A DNA stretch of 37,705 bases from Paenibacillus zanthoxyli JH29. Lineage in GTDB: Bacteria; Bacillota; Bacilli; Paenibacillales; Paenibacillaceae. The stretch is taken from the NCBI RefSeq assembly GCF_000520715.1, contig NZ_ASSD01000027.1, positions 1-37,705 on the forward strand. Direction: 5' to 3'. Below the pieces are notes generated by a model. The model was not told the origin of the DNA and did not search any database. It saw only the letters and a program-made list of their open reading frames with translations. Position 1 is the stretch's first letter; every line of letters begins with the position of its first letter. A program made the position numbers and the translations under genes. Shown here piece by piece: positions 1 to 8,204 of the stretch.

Positions 1-1
1 C

Positions 2-1336
2 GAGTTCATATACTTGCTGCGCCGCTTGAACGAGGAGCTGGCGATGACGGTTATTTTAAGCGAGCACCGTCTGGAAGAAGCGCTGCCGCTGGCGGACCGT
101 GTGCTGCTGATGGAGAACGGCAGGCTTGCGGCGGACGGCAGTCCCCGCGAAATTGTGCAGGCAGCAGGGAGAGGGCTCGGTGAAGGGTATCACGCCTATC
201 TGCCAGCCGCTTCGCGCCTGTACCTAGCGCTGTCTTCCGGGCCGGCCAATGTACGGCCGGATACGATTCCGCTAACCGTACGGGAGGGCAAACGCTGGCT
301 GGAGTCGGCTGCCGGTGAAGGGAAGTCGGCGTTGCCGGTCTCTGCAGCGCTCCCGGTCTCTGCGGCGAGGCCCGCCTCGGGCATTGACCGCCAAGCAACG
401 AATGCGGCCGGTCCAACTGGGATAGATATGGACCGGCTGGACCGGCTAGGCGGGAGCAGCATAGGCAACATGCCTAAAGGAGTAAGGCCCGGGGAGAACA
501 AGAGCATTGGAACTTCATCCCGCCGGTCCGGTTCCGGCACTTTCGCGCGGAAGGCCCAGTCTTCCCGCGACGGCGAGACCCTGCTGGAATGCCGGGAGGT
601 AACCTTCCGATATGAGAAGGACGGGCCGGAAATATTGAAGAAGCTGGATTTCTCGCTGCACCGGGGGGAGCTTACCGCTATCCTTGGCGGTAACGGCGCG
701 GGCAAGTCTACGCTGCTTCAACTGTTGGCCGGGCTGCTTAAGCCACAGCGGGGGCGGGCGGCGCTGCCGAAAGGCGTTAGCGCAGGCTACCTGGCGCAAA
801 ATCCGCTGCTGTATTTCAGCCATGACACGGTGTCGGAAGAACTGCGGCAAATGGCGAAGTACGCCGGATTGTCCGTTTCGGAGGGCGAGCGGGAGATTGC
901 CTCGCTGGTGGACGCCTTCGGACTTGGAGGTGTGCTCGGGAGCCATCCGCATGACATCAGCGGCGGCGAGCAGCAGAAGGCGGCGCTGGCCATGGTGCTG
1001 CTGCTGCGGCCGGATATTCTGCTGCTGGATGAGCCGACCAAAGGGCTAGATCCCGCCGCCAAGGAGCATCTGGCGGAGCTGCTGAGAGCGCTGGCCGATT
1101 CCGGAACAAGCGTAACGTTCGTTACGCATGACGTCGAATTTGCGGCGCGGTACGCTTCCCGCTGCGCTATGCTTTTTGACGGAAGCATGGCGGCGGAAGG
1201 GCCGCCGGAGGCTTTTTTCGGCGCGAATTATTTCTATACGACAGCCGTTAACCGGATGGTCCGCGACCGGCTGCCGCAAGCATTAACCATTGAGGATGTG
1301 ATGTCACAGTGGCACGAATTCGTTTCCCGGTCCTGA
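2..1336 (+). CDS. ECF-type ABC transporter, double ATPase subunit (5' truncated)
   Basis: The gene runs in from the left edge; the frame is open from base 2, so the true start lies outside the window. About 444 residues are visible. The first ~60 are the end of one ABC ATPase domain (SEHRLEEALPLADRVLLMENG, the switch-histidine region). A Ser/Ala/Pro-rich linker of about 100 residues follows. A second, complete ATPase domain comes next with Walker A GGNGAGKS (bases 686-709), signature SGGEQQK, Walker B ILLLDEP and switch histidine VTHD. Two ATPase domains in one chain, followed by an S component, is the arrangement of energy-coupling-factor vitamin or metal importers such as YkoD-type proteins. 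The protein would power import on the inner face of the membrane. The T component is not seen and may lie upstream. The linker is unusually long and contains an 18-bp near-duplicate. Substrate cannot be told from the ATPase. Confidence 0.88.
   Translation, partial: EFIYLLRRLNEELAMTVILSEHRLEEALPLADRVLLMENGRLAADGSPREIVQAAGRGLGEGYHAYLPAASRLYLALSSGPANVRPDTIPLTVREGKRWLESAAGEGKSALPVSAALPVSAARPASGIDRQATNAAGPTGIDMDRLDRLGGSSIGNMPKGVRPGENKSIGTSSRRSGSGTFARKAQSSRDGETLLECREVTFRYEKDGPEILKKLDFSLHRGELTAILGGNGAGKSTLLQLLAGLLKPQRGRAALPKGVSAGYLAQNPLLYFSHDTVSEELRQMAKYAGLSVSEGEREIASLVDAFGLGGVLGSHPHDISGGEQQKAALAMVLLLRPDILLLDEPTKGLDPAAKEHLAELLRALADSGTSVTFVTHDVEFAARYASRCAMLFDGSMAAEGPPEAFFGANYFYTTAVNRMVRDRLPQALTIEDVMSQWHEFVSRS
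334..369 (+). repeat. 18-bp tandem near-duplicate in the ATPase linker
   Basis: Two adjacent 18-bp units (334-351 and 352-369) share the core CCGGTCTCTGC and encode LPVSAA followed by LPVSAARP. They lie inside the linker between the two ATPase domains and probably arose by slippage. Confidence 0.7.
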
Positions 1337-1992
1337 TTGCGCTTGGCCTGTTTGTAGGCGCGCTCGCGCTGTCCTCCGCGCTTAAGGACCGCCACTATCT
1401 GCTGCTGAGCCTGGTGCTGCTCTGCGCCGCGCTGCTTCCAATGTTCCTAAGGCTGGAACGCCGTAAGCTGGAGCCACGTGACCTGGTGCTGCTTGCCGTT
1501 CTTGCCGCGATTGCCGCCGTCAGCCGCATTCCGTTCGCGGCCCTGCCCAGCGTTAAACCGGTATCAGCCATTGTGATTCTGTCGGCGTACGTATTCGGGG
1601 CGGAAGCGGGCTTTTTGATCGGGGCGGTGGCCGCCCTTGTCTCGAATCTGTATTTCGGCCAGGGGCCGTGGACGCCGTGGCAGATGTTCGCCTGGGGGAT
1701 GGCCGGGCTTACCGCCGGCTGGCTGCGGAACACACGCTGGATGCGAACAAGACCCGGGCTGCTGCTGTTCGGATTTGTATGGGGATTTTTATTTGGGTGG
1801 ATTATGAATATTTGGTATCTGATCGGCCTGCCTGACGCTTTCAGCCTTGGGCTCGTTGCGACCGTATATGCTTCCAGCTTCTATTTCGATTTGGCGCATG
1901 CGCTGTCCAATGTCGTCTTTCTGTCCATTTTAGCGGGAGGCTGGATTAAGGTACTCGAACGTTTTCGCAAAAAATACGGACTGCTGCGTTAG
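1309..1992 (+). CDS. ECF transporter S (substrate-binding) component
   Basis: A 227-aa, very hydrophobic protein with about six membrane segments. The stretch AVSRIPFAALPSVKPVSAI followed by FGQGPWTPWQMFAWG is typical of the S components of energy-coupling-factor importers. These bind the vitamin or related small molecule in the membrane and deliver it to the A-A-T module. The GTG start at 1309 overlaps the ATPase gene by 28 bp, so the two are translationally coupled and probably form one transporter. No substrate-specific motif was recognised; cobalamin or another vitamin is possible. A Rho-independent terminator follows 24 bp after the stop and closes the operon. Confidence 0.8.
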   Translation: MARIRFPVLIALGLFVGALALSSALKDRHYLLLSLVLLCAALLPMFLRLERRKLEPRDLVLLAVLAAIAAVSRIPFAALPSVKPVSAIVILSAYVFGAEAGFLIGAVAALVSNLYFGQGPWTPWQMFAWGMAGLTAGWLRNTRWMRTRPGLLLFGFVWGFLFGWIMNIWYLIGLPDAFSLGLVATVYASSFYFDLAHALSNVVFLSILAGGWIKVLERFRKKYGLLR

Positions 1993-2015
1993 AGAAATGC
2001 TAACATGCCCATGAC

Positions 2016-2050
2016 AAGCCGGCGGATCATTCATCCGCGCGGCTTTTTTT
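2016..2050 (+). terminator. Rho-independent terminator after the ECF operon
   Basis: Hairpin with arms AGCCGGCGGAT and ATCCGCGCGGCT (one bulge), a 5-nt loop, and a run of seven T. Confidence 0.85.
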
Positions 2051-2102
2051 GTCAAAAATTGCTGTCGATTTTCATATAGTTATTTATTTTACATAGAAGT
2101 TT

Positions 2103-2110
2103 GCCGATAA
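2103..2110 (+). promoter_or_regulatory. Candidate SigD -10 element upstream of the chemoreceptor gene
   Basis: GCCGATAA matches seven of eight positions of the Bacillus SigD (flagellar/chemotaxis) -10 consensus GCCGATAT and lies 43 bp upstream of the chemoreceptor start. The expected -35 TAAA about 15 bp further upstream is not present (TTAT instead), so the call rests on the -10 and the gene's function. Confidence 0.4.
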
Positions 2111-2153
2111 AGAATTGTATGTGTAAAAAGTCACCCGGAGAGCGAGGATTGGA

Positions 2154-3860
2154 ATGAGAAATTTGAAATTGAAGTATAAAATGGGACTTATTATGCTTAT
2201 TGCCCTGTTTGCGATGATCAGTGTGGGAGCAATAGGGATCGTTACCGGCCAGCAGCTGGCGGACCGTTCTAAAGTGATGTATGAGAAGAACCTGCTGCCC
2301 GTTATGTGGTCCGCCCAAATCCGGATCAACAACGGTATGATTGAAACTGATGTGCTGGAGCTTTTGATGACGGAAGACGTGGCAAGAAATGCGAGTCTTG
2401 CCAAGGATATCGAATTGAAGAGAGCGAATAACGATGCCTTAACGAAGAAGTTGCTTCAAGTTCCTTTTGGTTCGGCCGAAACCTTAAACAAGCTCAATGA
2501 ATACGAATCACTGCTTCCGGAATACCGGAGTCAAAGAGATCGGATTATTACGCTGGCCAAGGCTAACCGCAATGCGGAGGCTTATGCCCTTTTTTCCGGG
2601 AATTTCAGCACTCTGCGCAGCAAAATGGTAAATCTGCTCGGCAATGCGGGCAGTCTTCTTCAACAGGATGCCGAGAAGCAGTATGCGGAAGCAATGGCAC
2701 AAGCTGAGAGTACACGGAACCTGAATATTGTGCTGATTATTGTCTTTACCCTCCTCACCCAGGCAGGAGCCTACTTTATCGTCCGCATGATTACGAAGCC
2801 TTTGGCCGAACTGGGGAAGACCATGGAGCAGGCAGAGCAGGGAGACTTGACGGTTACGGCTGCGTATAGCTCCAAGGACGAAATCGGTCAAATCAGCAGC
2901 TCATTTAACGGTATGGTGGCGAGCCTGCGCCGTATGATGCTGAGCGTGTCGGAGAGTGCGGAGACTTTGTCGGCTTCTTCCGAGCAGATGACCGCCAGTG
3001 CCGAGCAGACCTCGCTGGCTTCCAATATGATTGCTTCCACCGCTTCGGAGCTGGCGACAGGGTTTGAAACGCAGGTGTACAGCATAGCCGAGACGAATGC
3101 TTCCATTCAGGCGATGTCGCAGGATATCACGTCGGTGGAGAGCGGGAGTGAGCAGATGTCGGTTCTGATGGCGAAGGCGGCGGACTCTGCCGATCACGGG
3201 GCGGAAAAGGTCAACAGCATTACGGAGCAAATGACGCAGATCAACTCAAACGTAACCGAAACGCAGCGGATTATTGCATCATTGGCCAAGCTGTCCGGGG
3301 AAATCAGCGACATCATTACGACCATTAACGGAATTGCGGGGCAGACGAACCTGCTCTCCCTCAATGCCTCCATTGAAGCTGCCAGGGCAGGCGAGGTCGG
3401 ACGAGGATTTGCCGTCGTAGCGGGAGAGATTCGGAAGCTGTCCGAGGAGACAGCCAAGAGCTCGGATCATATTACCGGTATTATAACGCAAATCCAGCAG
3501 CAGACTGGAGAAGCCGTAGAGTCGATGGCTCAAGGGGCGCAGCTTGCGACAGAGGGTGTGGCTGGCACCGCCGAAATTTCCGAGGCATTCTCCCAAATCG
3601 TAGTTTCCATCCAGGATGCCATCCGCCAGACGGAAAGCATTAATAAAGTTGTAGGACATGTTTCCGAAGAATGCGGAGATTTGGTCGCCGTTATGGAAAT
3701 GGTGAACGAAATCTCGCAAAAGGGCGGCGCGGGTATCGAGGATGTCAGCGCGTCAACCCAGGAACAGATGTCGGCGATGGAGGAGATGTCGAGCTCAGCC
3801 CGTTATCTGTCTTCGCTCGCGGAGGAACTGCAGAAGAATCTTGCCGGGTTCAAGCTGTAA
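2154..3860 (+). CDS. Methyl-accepting chemotaxis protein
   Basis: A 568-aa transmembrane chemoreceptor. Residues ~10-30 are the first membrane segment. About 150 residues of helical extracytoplasmic sensor follow, resembling the four-helix-bundle (4HB_MCP) type. A second membrane segment lies at ~190-210, then a HAMP linker ([20 protein letters not shown]) and a long cytoplasmic signalling domain. The signalling tip is conserved: [20 protein letters not shown] followed by [20 protein letters not shown], the site that contacts CheA and CheW. The Glu/Gln-rich flanking helices would carry methylation sites. Start ATG has GGAG at 2137 and GAGG at 2143 upstream. The gene is monocistronic, with terminators on both sides. 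The ligand is unknown. Confidence 0.93.
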   Translation: MRNLKLKYKMGLIMLIALFAMISVGAIGIVTGQQLADRSKVMYEKNLLPVMWSAQIRINNGMIETDVLELLMTEDVARNASLAKDIELKRANNDALTKKLLQVPFGSAETLNKLNEYESLLPEYRSQRDRIITLAKANRNAEAYALFSGNFSTLRSKMVNLLGNAGSLLQQDAEKQYAEAMAQAESTRNLNIVLIIVFTLLTQAGAYFIVRMITKPLAELGKTMEQAEQGDLTVTAAYSSKDEIGQISSSFNGMVASLRRMMLSVSESAETLSASSEQMTASAEQTSLASNMIASTASELATGFETQVYSIAETNASIQAMSQDITSVESGSEQMSVLMAKAADSADHGAEKVNSITEQMTQINSNVTETQRIIASLAKLSGEISDIITTINGIAGQTNLLSLNASIEAARAGEVGRGFAVVAGEIRKLSEETAKSSDHITGIITQIQQQTGEAVESMAQGAQLATEGVAGTAEISEAFSQIVVSIQDAIRQTESINKVVGHVSEECGDLVAVMEMVNEISQKGGAGIEDVSASTQEQMSAMEEMSSSARYLSSLAEELQKNLAGFKL

Positions 3861-3888
3861 GTCCGCTGTTTACGGGCTAAATATAAGA

Positions 3889-3929
3889 GGCGGCGATCAG
3901 GTCCCGTATGGGCCGGGTCGCCGCCTTTT
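3889..3929 (+). terminator. Rho-independent terminator after the chemoreceptor gene
   Basis: GGCGGCGA pairs with TCGCCGCC across a ~22-nt GC-rich loop, followed by TTTTG. Confidence 0.75.
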
Positions 3930-3934
3930 GTGCG

Positions 3935-3978
3935 GCCAAAAAACAAAAGCGCCCTGGCCGCGGCCAAGACGCTTTGAG
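3935..3978 (-). terminator. Rho-independent terminator of the qox operon
   Basis: Read on the minus strand, AAAGCG-TCTTGGCC pairs with GGCCAGGG-CGCTTT and is followed by TTTTGTTTTTT. It sits 18 bp past the qoxD stop, back to back with the plus-strand chemoreceptor terminator. Confidence 0.85.
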
Positions 3979-3995
3979 AGAAAAACGGAAATTAA

Positions 3996-4289
3996 CTAAC
4001 TGTACCAGCCCCACACAAAGATGAAGAGTGTGCCGAAGATGGTGACAAGACCGACGAACAGCGCATAGGCGATGTTGATGTACAGCTCTTTTTTCGTATC
4101 GGCCGATTCCCCGATGTGCATGAACAGGAACAGCTGCAGGGAAGCCTGAATCAGAGCGGTAACAACCAGGATGGCTACGTTCGCGGCATGGGAGAAGTCG
4201 CCGTAAATGACAGCCAGCGCCGCGGCGGAAAGGACCAAGGAGGCAATATAGCCTATTACATGGCGAATGGGAAACAGCTGCTTCATCAT
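3996..4289 (-). CDS. qoxD: Cytochrome aa3 quinol oxidase subunit IV
   Basis: A 97-aa protein with three membrane segments and the subunit IV signature LQLFLFMHIGESADTKKELY. It is the small non-catalytic subunit of the heme-copper quinol oxidase and helps assembly of the core. It starts one base after the qoxC stop, with AAAGGA about 10 nt upstream of the ATG. Last gene of a four-gene operon, followed by a strong terminator. Confidence 0.92.
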   Translation of the reverse strand: MMKQLFPIRHVIGYIASLVLSAAALAVIYGDFSHAANVAILVVTALIQASLQLFLFMHIGESADTKKELYINIAYALFVGLVTIFGTLFIFVWGWYS

Positions 4290-4290
4290 G

Positions 4291-4887
4291 TCACATCAGT
4301 CCTTTCAGATAGACGAAGCTGAAGATGAAAATCCAGACAACGTCCAGGAAGTGCCAGTACAGCGAGAAGATGAATGATTTATTGGCCGTGGCCGGGTTGA
4401 TGCCTTCCCGCATGAGCTGGATCATAATCGCCGCGCCCCACAGGAAACCGAAGGTAACGTGGGCGCCGTGGGTGCCGAGCAGTACGAACAGACTGGACAG
4501 GAACGCGCTCGTTTGAAGCGTCGCTCCCTCGTGCACGTAAGTCACGAACTCCGTAATTTCGATGCCAAGGAAGCCAAGGCCCATCAGCAGCGTAATGCCG
4601 AAGAAGACAAGCATGGCTCTCTTATATTGATGGCGCATGGCGTGAACGGCCAGGCCGATCGTAAAGGAACTGGTGAGCAGCAGGAACGTCTCAATCAGCA
4701 CCGGGCCGATCTCGAACAACTCGCTTCCGCTGGGACCGTCCGCAAAACGGTTCACCAGAACGAAGAATACGGTAAACAGTGTAGCAAACAGCGCAATTTC
4801 CGCTCCCAGGAAGACCCAGAAGCCGAAGATGCGGTTGCTGTTCTCGTGTGTGCCATACTCAAGCGGTTTGGAGGTATCTACTTTCAT
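4291..4887 (-). CDS. qoxC: Cytochrome aa3 quinol oxidase subunit III
   Basis: A 198-aa, five-helix protein. GFWVFLGAEIALFATLF near the N-terminus, LLGTHGAHVTFGFLWG and the C-terminal SLYWHFLDVVWIFIFSFVYL identify it as heme-copper oxidase subunit III. It supports the stability and proton uptake of subunit I and carries no redox metal. Start ATG follows a GGGGGGTGG ribosome binding site and overlaps the qoxB stop by four bases, so translation is coupled. Confidence 0.95.
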   Translation of the reverse strand: MKVDTSKPLEYGTHENSNRIFGFWVFLGAEIALFATLFTVFFVLVNRFADGPSGSELFEIGPVLIETFLLLTSSFTIGLAVHAMRHQYKRAMLVFFGITLLMGLGFLGIEITEFVTYVHEGATLQTSAFLSSLFVLLGTHGAHVTFGFLWGAAIMIQLMREGINPATANKSFIFSLYWHFLDVVWIFIFSFVYLKGLM

Positions 4888-6833
4888 ACCGTTCCACCCC
4901 CCAGTTTCTTTTCTGTCTTGATGACTTTATCAGCCGGAATGTAGAAGCCGTGGTCGCGCTCGAAGGACATCGCCGCCAGCACAATCAGAACGCCGACGCC
5001 GGCAACAATCGCCGGAATCCACATGCTGAATACCAGGAAGAATCCAAGGAAGAAGAAGACGACGCCAAGGACAAACGGCTTGCCCGTATTGCTCGGCATA
5101 TGAATCTTCGTGATCGGTTCTTCGAACAGCGGCTGCTTGTCGTGCTTCATGGCCCAGAAAGGATCGCGCGATTTGACCTTCGGAACAACCGCGAAGTTGT
5201 ATTCCGGGATCGGGCTATGGGTTGCCCATTCGAGCGTGCGGGCATCCCAAGGATCGCCGTTCTCGTCGCGCGGCATATAGCGTGTACTCCAATAAATGTT
5301 ATACACCAGAATGACAAAGCCGATTGCAAGTCCGAGCGCCCCGGCGAACGAGATCATATTAAGCGGACCGAAGCCCGTCTCGGCGGAATAGGTGTACATC
5401 CGGCGGGTCATGCCTTTGAGGCCGAGAATGAACAGCGGGAAGAAAGCTACGTTAAAGGAAATAATAATCCACCAGAAGGCGTGCTTTCCGATACGTTCAT
5501 TCAGGCGGAAGCCGAACACTTTAGGGAACCAGTAGTGGAAGCCTGCGATAACGGCGAACACGGCGCCTGGAATGAGAACGTAGTGGAAATGCGCAACAAG
5601 GAACATCGTATTATGGTACATATAGTCCGCACTGGCCATGGCCAGCATAACGCCGGTAACGCCACCGATCGTGAAGATCGGAATGAAGGCCAAAGAGTAC
5701 AGCATCGGCGTTGTGAAGCTGATCCGGCCTTTTCGCAGGGTGAACAGCCAGTTGAATATCTTGACCCCGGTCGGCACGGCAATCGCCATCGTCGTAATCG
5801 AGAAGAAGCCGTTGACCAATACGCCTTGACCCATCGTGTAGAAGTGATGCGCCCAGACGATAAAGGACAGCAGGGAGATAATCAGCATACTGGCGACCAT
5901 AGAGGTGTAGCCGTACAAATTTTTCTTGGAAAAGGTCGCGATAATCTCACTGTAAATACCGAAGGCCGGCAAAATAACGATATATACCTCCGGATGGCCC
6001 CATACCCAGAACAGGTTGGCCCAGAGCATATCCATGCCTCCATTGGCCATCGTAAAGAACTGGGAGCCGAACAGGCGGTCGAACATCATCAGCGCCAGGG
6101 CCACCGTCAGAACCGGGAAGGCGAAGACGATAATAACGTTCGTAATCAGTACGGACCAGGTGAACATCGGCATGCGCATCAGCTTCATGCCCGGAGCGCG
6201 CATCTTCAGAATCGTTACGATAAAGTTGACGCCTGTCATCAGCGTGCCGATACCGGAAATCTGCAGCGCCAGCGAGTAGTAGTTATTCCCGACGGTCGGG
6301 CTGAACTCCAGACTCGCCAGGGGGAAGTAGGCGGACCAGCCGGCATCCGGCGACCCGCCGATGACGAACGAAATATTGAGCAGCATGGCTCCGAAGAAGA
6401 AGAGCCAGAAGCTGACCGCGTTAAGGCGCGGGAAGGCGACGTCGCGCGCGCCGATTTGCAGCGGCACAACGACGTTCATCAGACCGATAATAAAGGGCAT
6501 AGCCATGAACAGAATCATAATAAGACCATGGGTCGTAAAGACCTCATTGTAATGCTGCGCATCGAGAAATTTCATATCCGGTGCGGCGGTTTGCAGACGC
6601 ATCATCAATGCGTCGATGCCTCCGCGGAAGAGCATGAGCAGGGCGGCCAGAATGTACATGACGCCGATCCGCTTGTGATCCACGGTGGTTAGCCATTCCC
6701 GCCACAGCCATCCCCATTTTCTAAACACGGTTAAACCCACGACAATCCCGATCGAGACGAGGGCAATGCTGATCATGGCCCCGTAGATCAGGGGTTCGCC
6801 ATGAACCTTGAATTTTTCCAAATCAAAATTCAT
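4884..6833 (-). CDS. qoxB: Cytochrome aa3 quinol oxidase subunit I
   Basis: Catalytic subunit: it reduces O2 to water with electrons from menaquinol and pumps protons. All metal ligands are visible (649-aa numbering): His102 (low-spin heme, TTHGLIMI), His280 and Tyr284 (WGHPEVY, CuB and the His-Tyr cross-link), His329/His330 (WAHHFY, CuB), His415 and His417 (LVAHFHYV, the two hemes). About 14-15 membrane segments. A longer frame opens at 6860, but the ATG at 6833 (MNFDLEKFK) is preferred because AAAGGAG lies 8 nt upstream and the family starts there. It sits 39 bp after qoxA and overlaps qoxC by 4 bp. Confidence 0.96.
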   Translation of the reverse strand: MNFDLEKFKVHGEPLIYGAMISIALVSIGIVVGLTVFRKWGWLWREWLTTVDHKRIGVMYILAALLMLFRGGIDALMMRLQTAAPDMKFLDAQHYNEVFTTHGLIMILFMAMPFIIGLMNVVVPLQIGARDVAFPRLNAVSFWLFFFGAMLLNISFVIGGSPDAGWSAYFPLASLEFSPTVGNNYYSLALQISGIGTLMTGVNFIVTILKMRAPGMKLMRMPMFTWSVLITNVIIVFAFPVLTVALALMMFDRLFGSQFFTMANGGMDMLWANLFWVWGHPEVYIVILPAFGIYSEIIATFSKKNLYGYTSMVASMLIISLLSFIVWAHHFYTMGQGVLVNGFFSITTMAIAVPTGVKIFNWLFTLRKGRISFTTPMLYSLAFIPIFTIGGVTGVMLAMASADYMYHNTMFLVAHFHYVLIPGAVFAVIAGFHYWFPKVFGFRLNERIGKHAFWWIIISFNVAFFPLFILGLKGMTRRMYTYSAETGFGPLNMISFAGALGLAIGFVILVYNIYWSTRYMPRDENGDPWDARTLEWATHSPIPEYNFAVVPKVKSRDPFWAMKHDKQPLFEEPITKIHMPSNTGKPFVLGVVFFFLGFFLVFSMWIPAIVAGVGVLIVLAAMSFERDHGFYIPADKVIKTEKKLGGGTV

Positions 6834-6872
6834 TGGGAGGACTCCTTTCAAGTTGTTCAAGTAAGTCTGGAA

Positions 6873-7784
6873 TTAGTTGCTCTGGTGCGTATGTTCATCA
6901 GTACTCATTTCCATATTGCTGTGATCCATATTGCTGTGATCCATATCCATATGCTCGCTGTGTTCTGCCGGAGGAGGACTGAAGGTCAGATGTGTGGACG
7001 AGAACGTTTCGCGTCCTACATGGGCCGTAGCCAGCAGCGATTTGAACTTGTCTTCCGTAAGCTGAGAAGCGGTACTCTTAACGTCTTTTACCCATTTGTC
7101 ATAGTCGTCGCTGCTCATCGAGGTTGCTGTGAACTCCATTTGAGCATAGCCCTTACCGCTGAAGTTCGTATTTCTTCCGAGAAAATCGCCCTGGGTGTTC
7201 GCAACCAGATTCAGATATGTGGTCATATCGCTCATCGCGTACTTCTGTCCGGCGAGCTGTGGAATCCAGAAGCTGGAAATCGGTCCGAAAGAGTACAGTC
7301 TGAATTCAACCGGGCGATTCACGGGGAAGTTCACGTAGTTTACCGTTTCAATGCCTTCCTCGGGATAGCTGAAATGCCACTTCCAGTTGGAGGACGATGC
7401 GTAAATGACCAGCGGCTTCTGATCCTTGTAGTCTGCCGGAACGTTCTCTACCGCGTGCGTCGTTTTGACGGTTACTACCGACAGGAAGGCGACGATGATG
7501 ATCGGAATAGCGATCCAGGTTGCTTCCAGCCATATATTTCCTTCTTCATGCGGAGGAATATACCCTTCGTTGCTTTTTTTTGCGCGATACTTCACCAACA
7601 TGATAGTGTAGAGAATGTAGACCACGGCCAGGACGCCGAGCATCACCAGAATCGACAGGATGATCGTGTCGGACAGCGTTTTTGCCGCCGGACCCTGCGG
7701 ATTCAGAACGGTAAGCGAACTACATCCGGGCAGCAGCAGGAAAAGGCTGAAAAATATTGCGTATAATGGCCCTTTTTTGTTCAT
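6873..7784 (-). CDS. qoxA: Cytochrome aa3 quinol oxidase subunit II, lipoprotein with His/Met-rich tail
   Basis: A 303-aa membrane-anchored subunit II. The signal peptide ends in the lipobox LLPGC. Two membrane segments follow (~36-65 and ~90-108), then an extracytoplasmic cupredoxin domain. The CuA-binding cysteines and histidines of cytochrome c oxidases are absent; the region reads ANTQGDFLGRNTNFSGKGYA, which marks it as a quinol rather than cytochrome c oxidase. The last ~30 residues form an unusual His/Met/Asp-rich tail with a duplicated MDHSN. Start ATG at 7784 has AAAGGAG 7 nt upstream. First gene of qoxABCD. Confidence 0.95.
   Translation of the reverse strand: MNKKGPLYAIFFSLFLLLPGCSSLTVLNPQGPAAKTLSDTIILSILVMLGVLAVVYILYTIMLVKYRAKKSNEGYIPPHEEGNIWLEATWIAIPIIIVAFLSVVTVKTTHAVENVPADYKDQKPLVIYASSSNWKWHFSYPEEGIETVNYVNFPVNRPVEFRLYSFGPISSFWIPQLAGQKYAMSDMTTYLNLVANTQGDFLGRNTNFSGKGYAQMEFTATSMSSDDYDKWVKDVKSTASQLTEDKFKSLLATAHVGRETFSSTHLTFSPPPAEHSEHMDMDHSNMDHSNMEMSTDEHTHQSN
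6911..6940 (-). repeat. 15-bp tandem duplication encoding MDHSN repeats
   Basis: CCATATTGCTGTGAT occurs twice head to tail (6911-6925 and 6926-6940), with a partial third copy (CCATAT) at 6941. On the coding strand each unit gives MDHSN in the QoxA tail. Confidence 0.9.
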
Positions 7785-8204
7785 GATAAACTCCTTTCCT
7801 TTAATACTGGTTTCATTAACCGGAATACATTAACCTCTATCTATATTAAAAATTCCTTAAAGGGAATGCAAAATACACAATATAGTCCTATATCCATATA
7901 AATCCTATATAATGGCGATTTATTTAATTTTCTGTGTAAAAATTGTTACAAAAAGACGTAAGATATGATATAAATCACTGTAACTACGCAGTTTTTGGGA
8001 TATTCTATAACGTTCAAATTTTGTTCATAGTTTCACTATTGTTGCTAACTTTGTCACAAATATAATCGCCTGCCGCACTGCATTTTCCCCGCAAAGTTAC
8101 AACATTTTTGCCTGCTGGTAACATTCTTTCAAATTCGCCCCTTTCTATTTGTGCTATCCTATAAGTTGAGAGAGAGAAGCTAAATAGATAGGAGACTTGG
8201 GGCC
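7785..8204. promoter_or_regulatory. AT-rich divergent intergenic region, qoxA / polysaccharide deacetylase
   Basis: 420 bp with no credible gene. On the minus strand a possible qox promoter is -35 TTGCAT (7866-7871) and -10 TAATAT (7843-7848) with a 17-bp spacer; this is a weak match. Two short palindromes, TTGTTACAA (7943-7951) and TTTGTCACAAA (8050-8060), lie in the region, the second within the spacer of the deacetylase promoter. ATATAGGA-type repeats occur around 7885-7915. Confidence 0.5.
8039..8066 (+). promoter_or_regulatory. Candidate SigA promoter for the deacetylase gene
   Basis: -35 TTGTTG (8039-8044), 16-bp spacer, perfect -10 TATAAT (8061-8066). The predicted leader to the start codon is about 130 nt. 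Confidence 0.5.

Noticed and set aside
4848-6692. 614-codon open frame on the plus strand opposite qoxB
   Set aside because: It is antisense to a gene with every catalytic motif intact. Its translation is full of His, Arg, Gln, Asp and Glu in no folded pattern, and it has no ribosome binding site.
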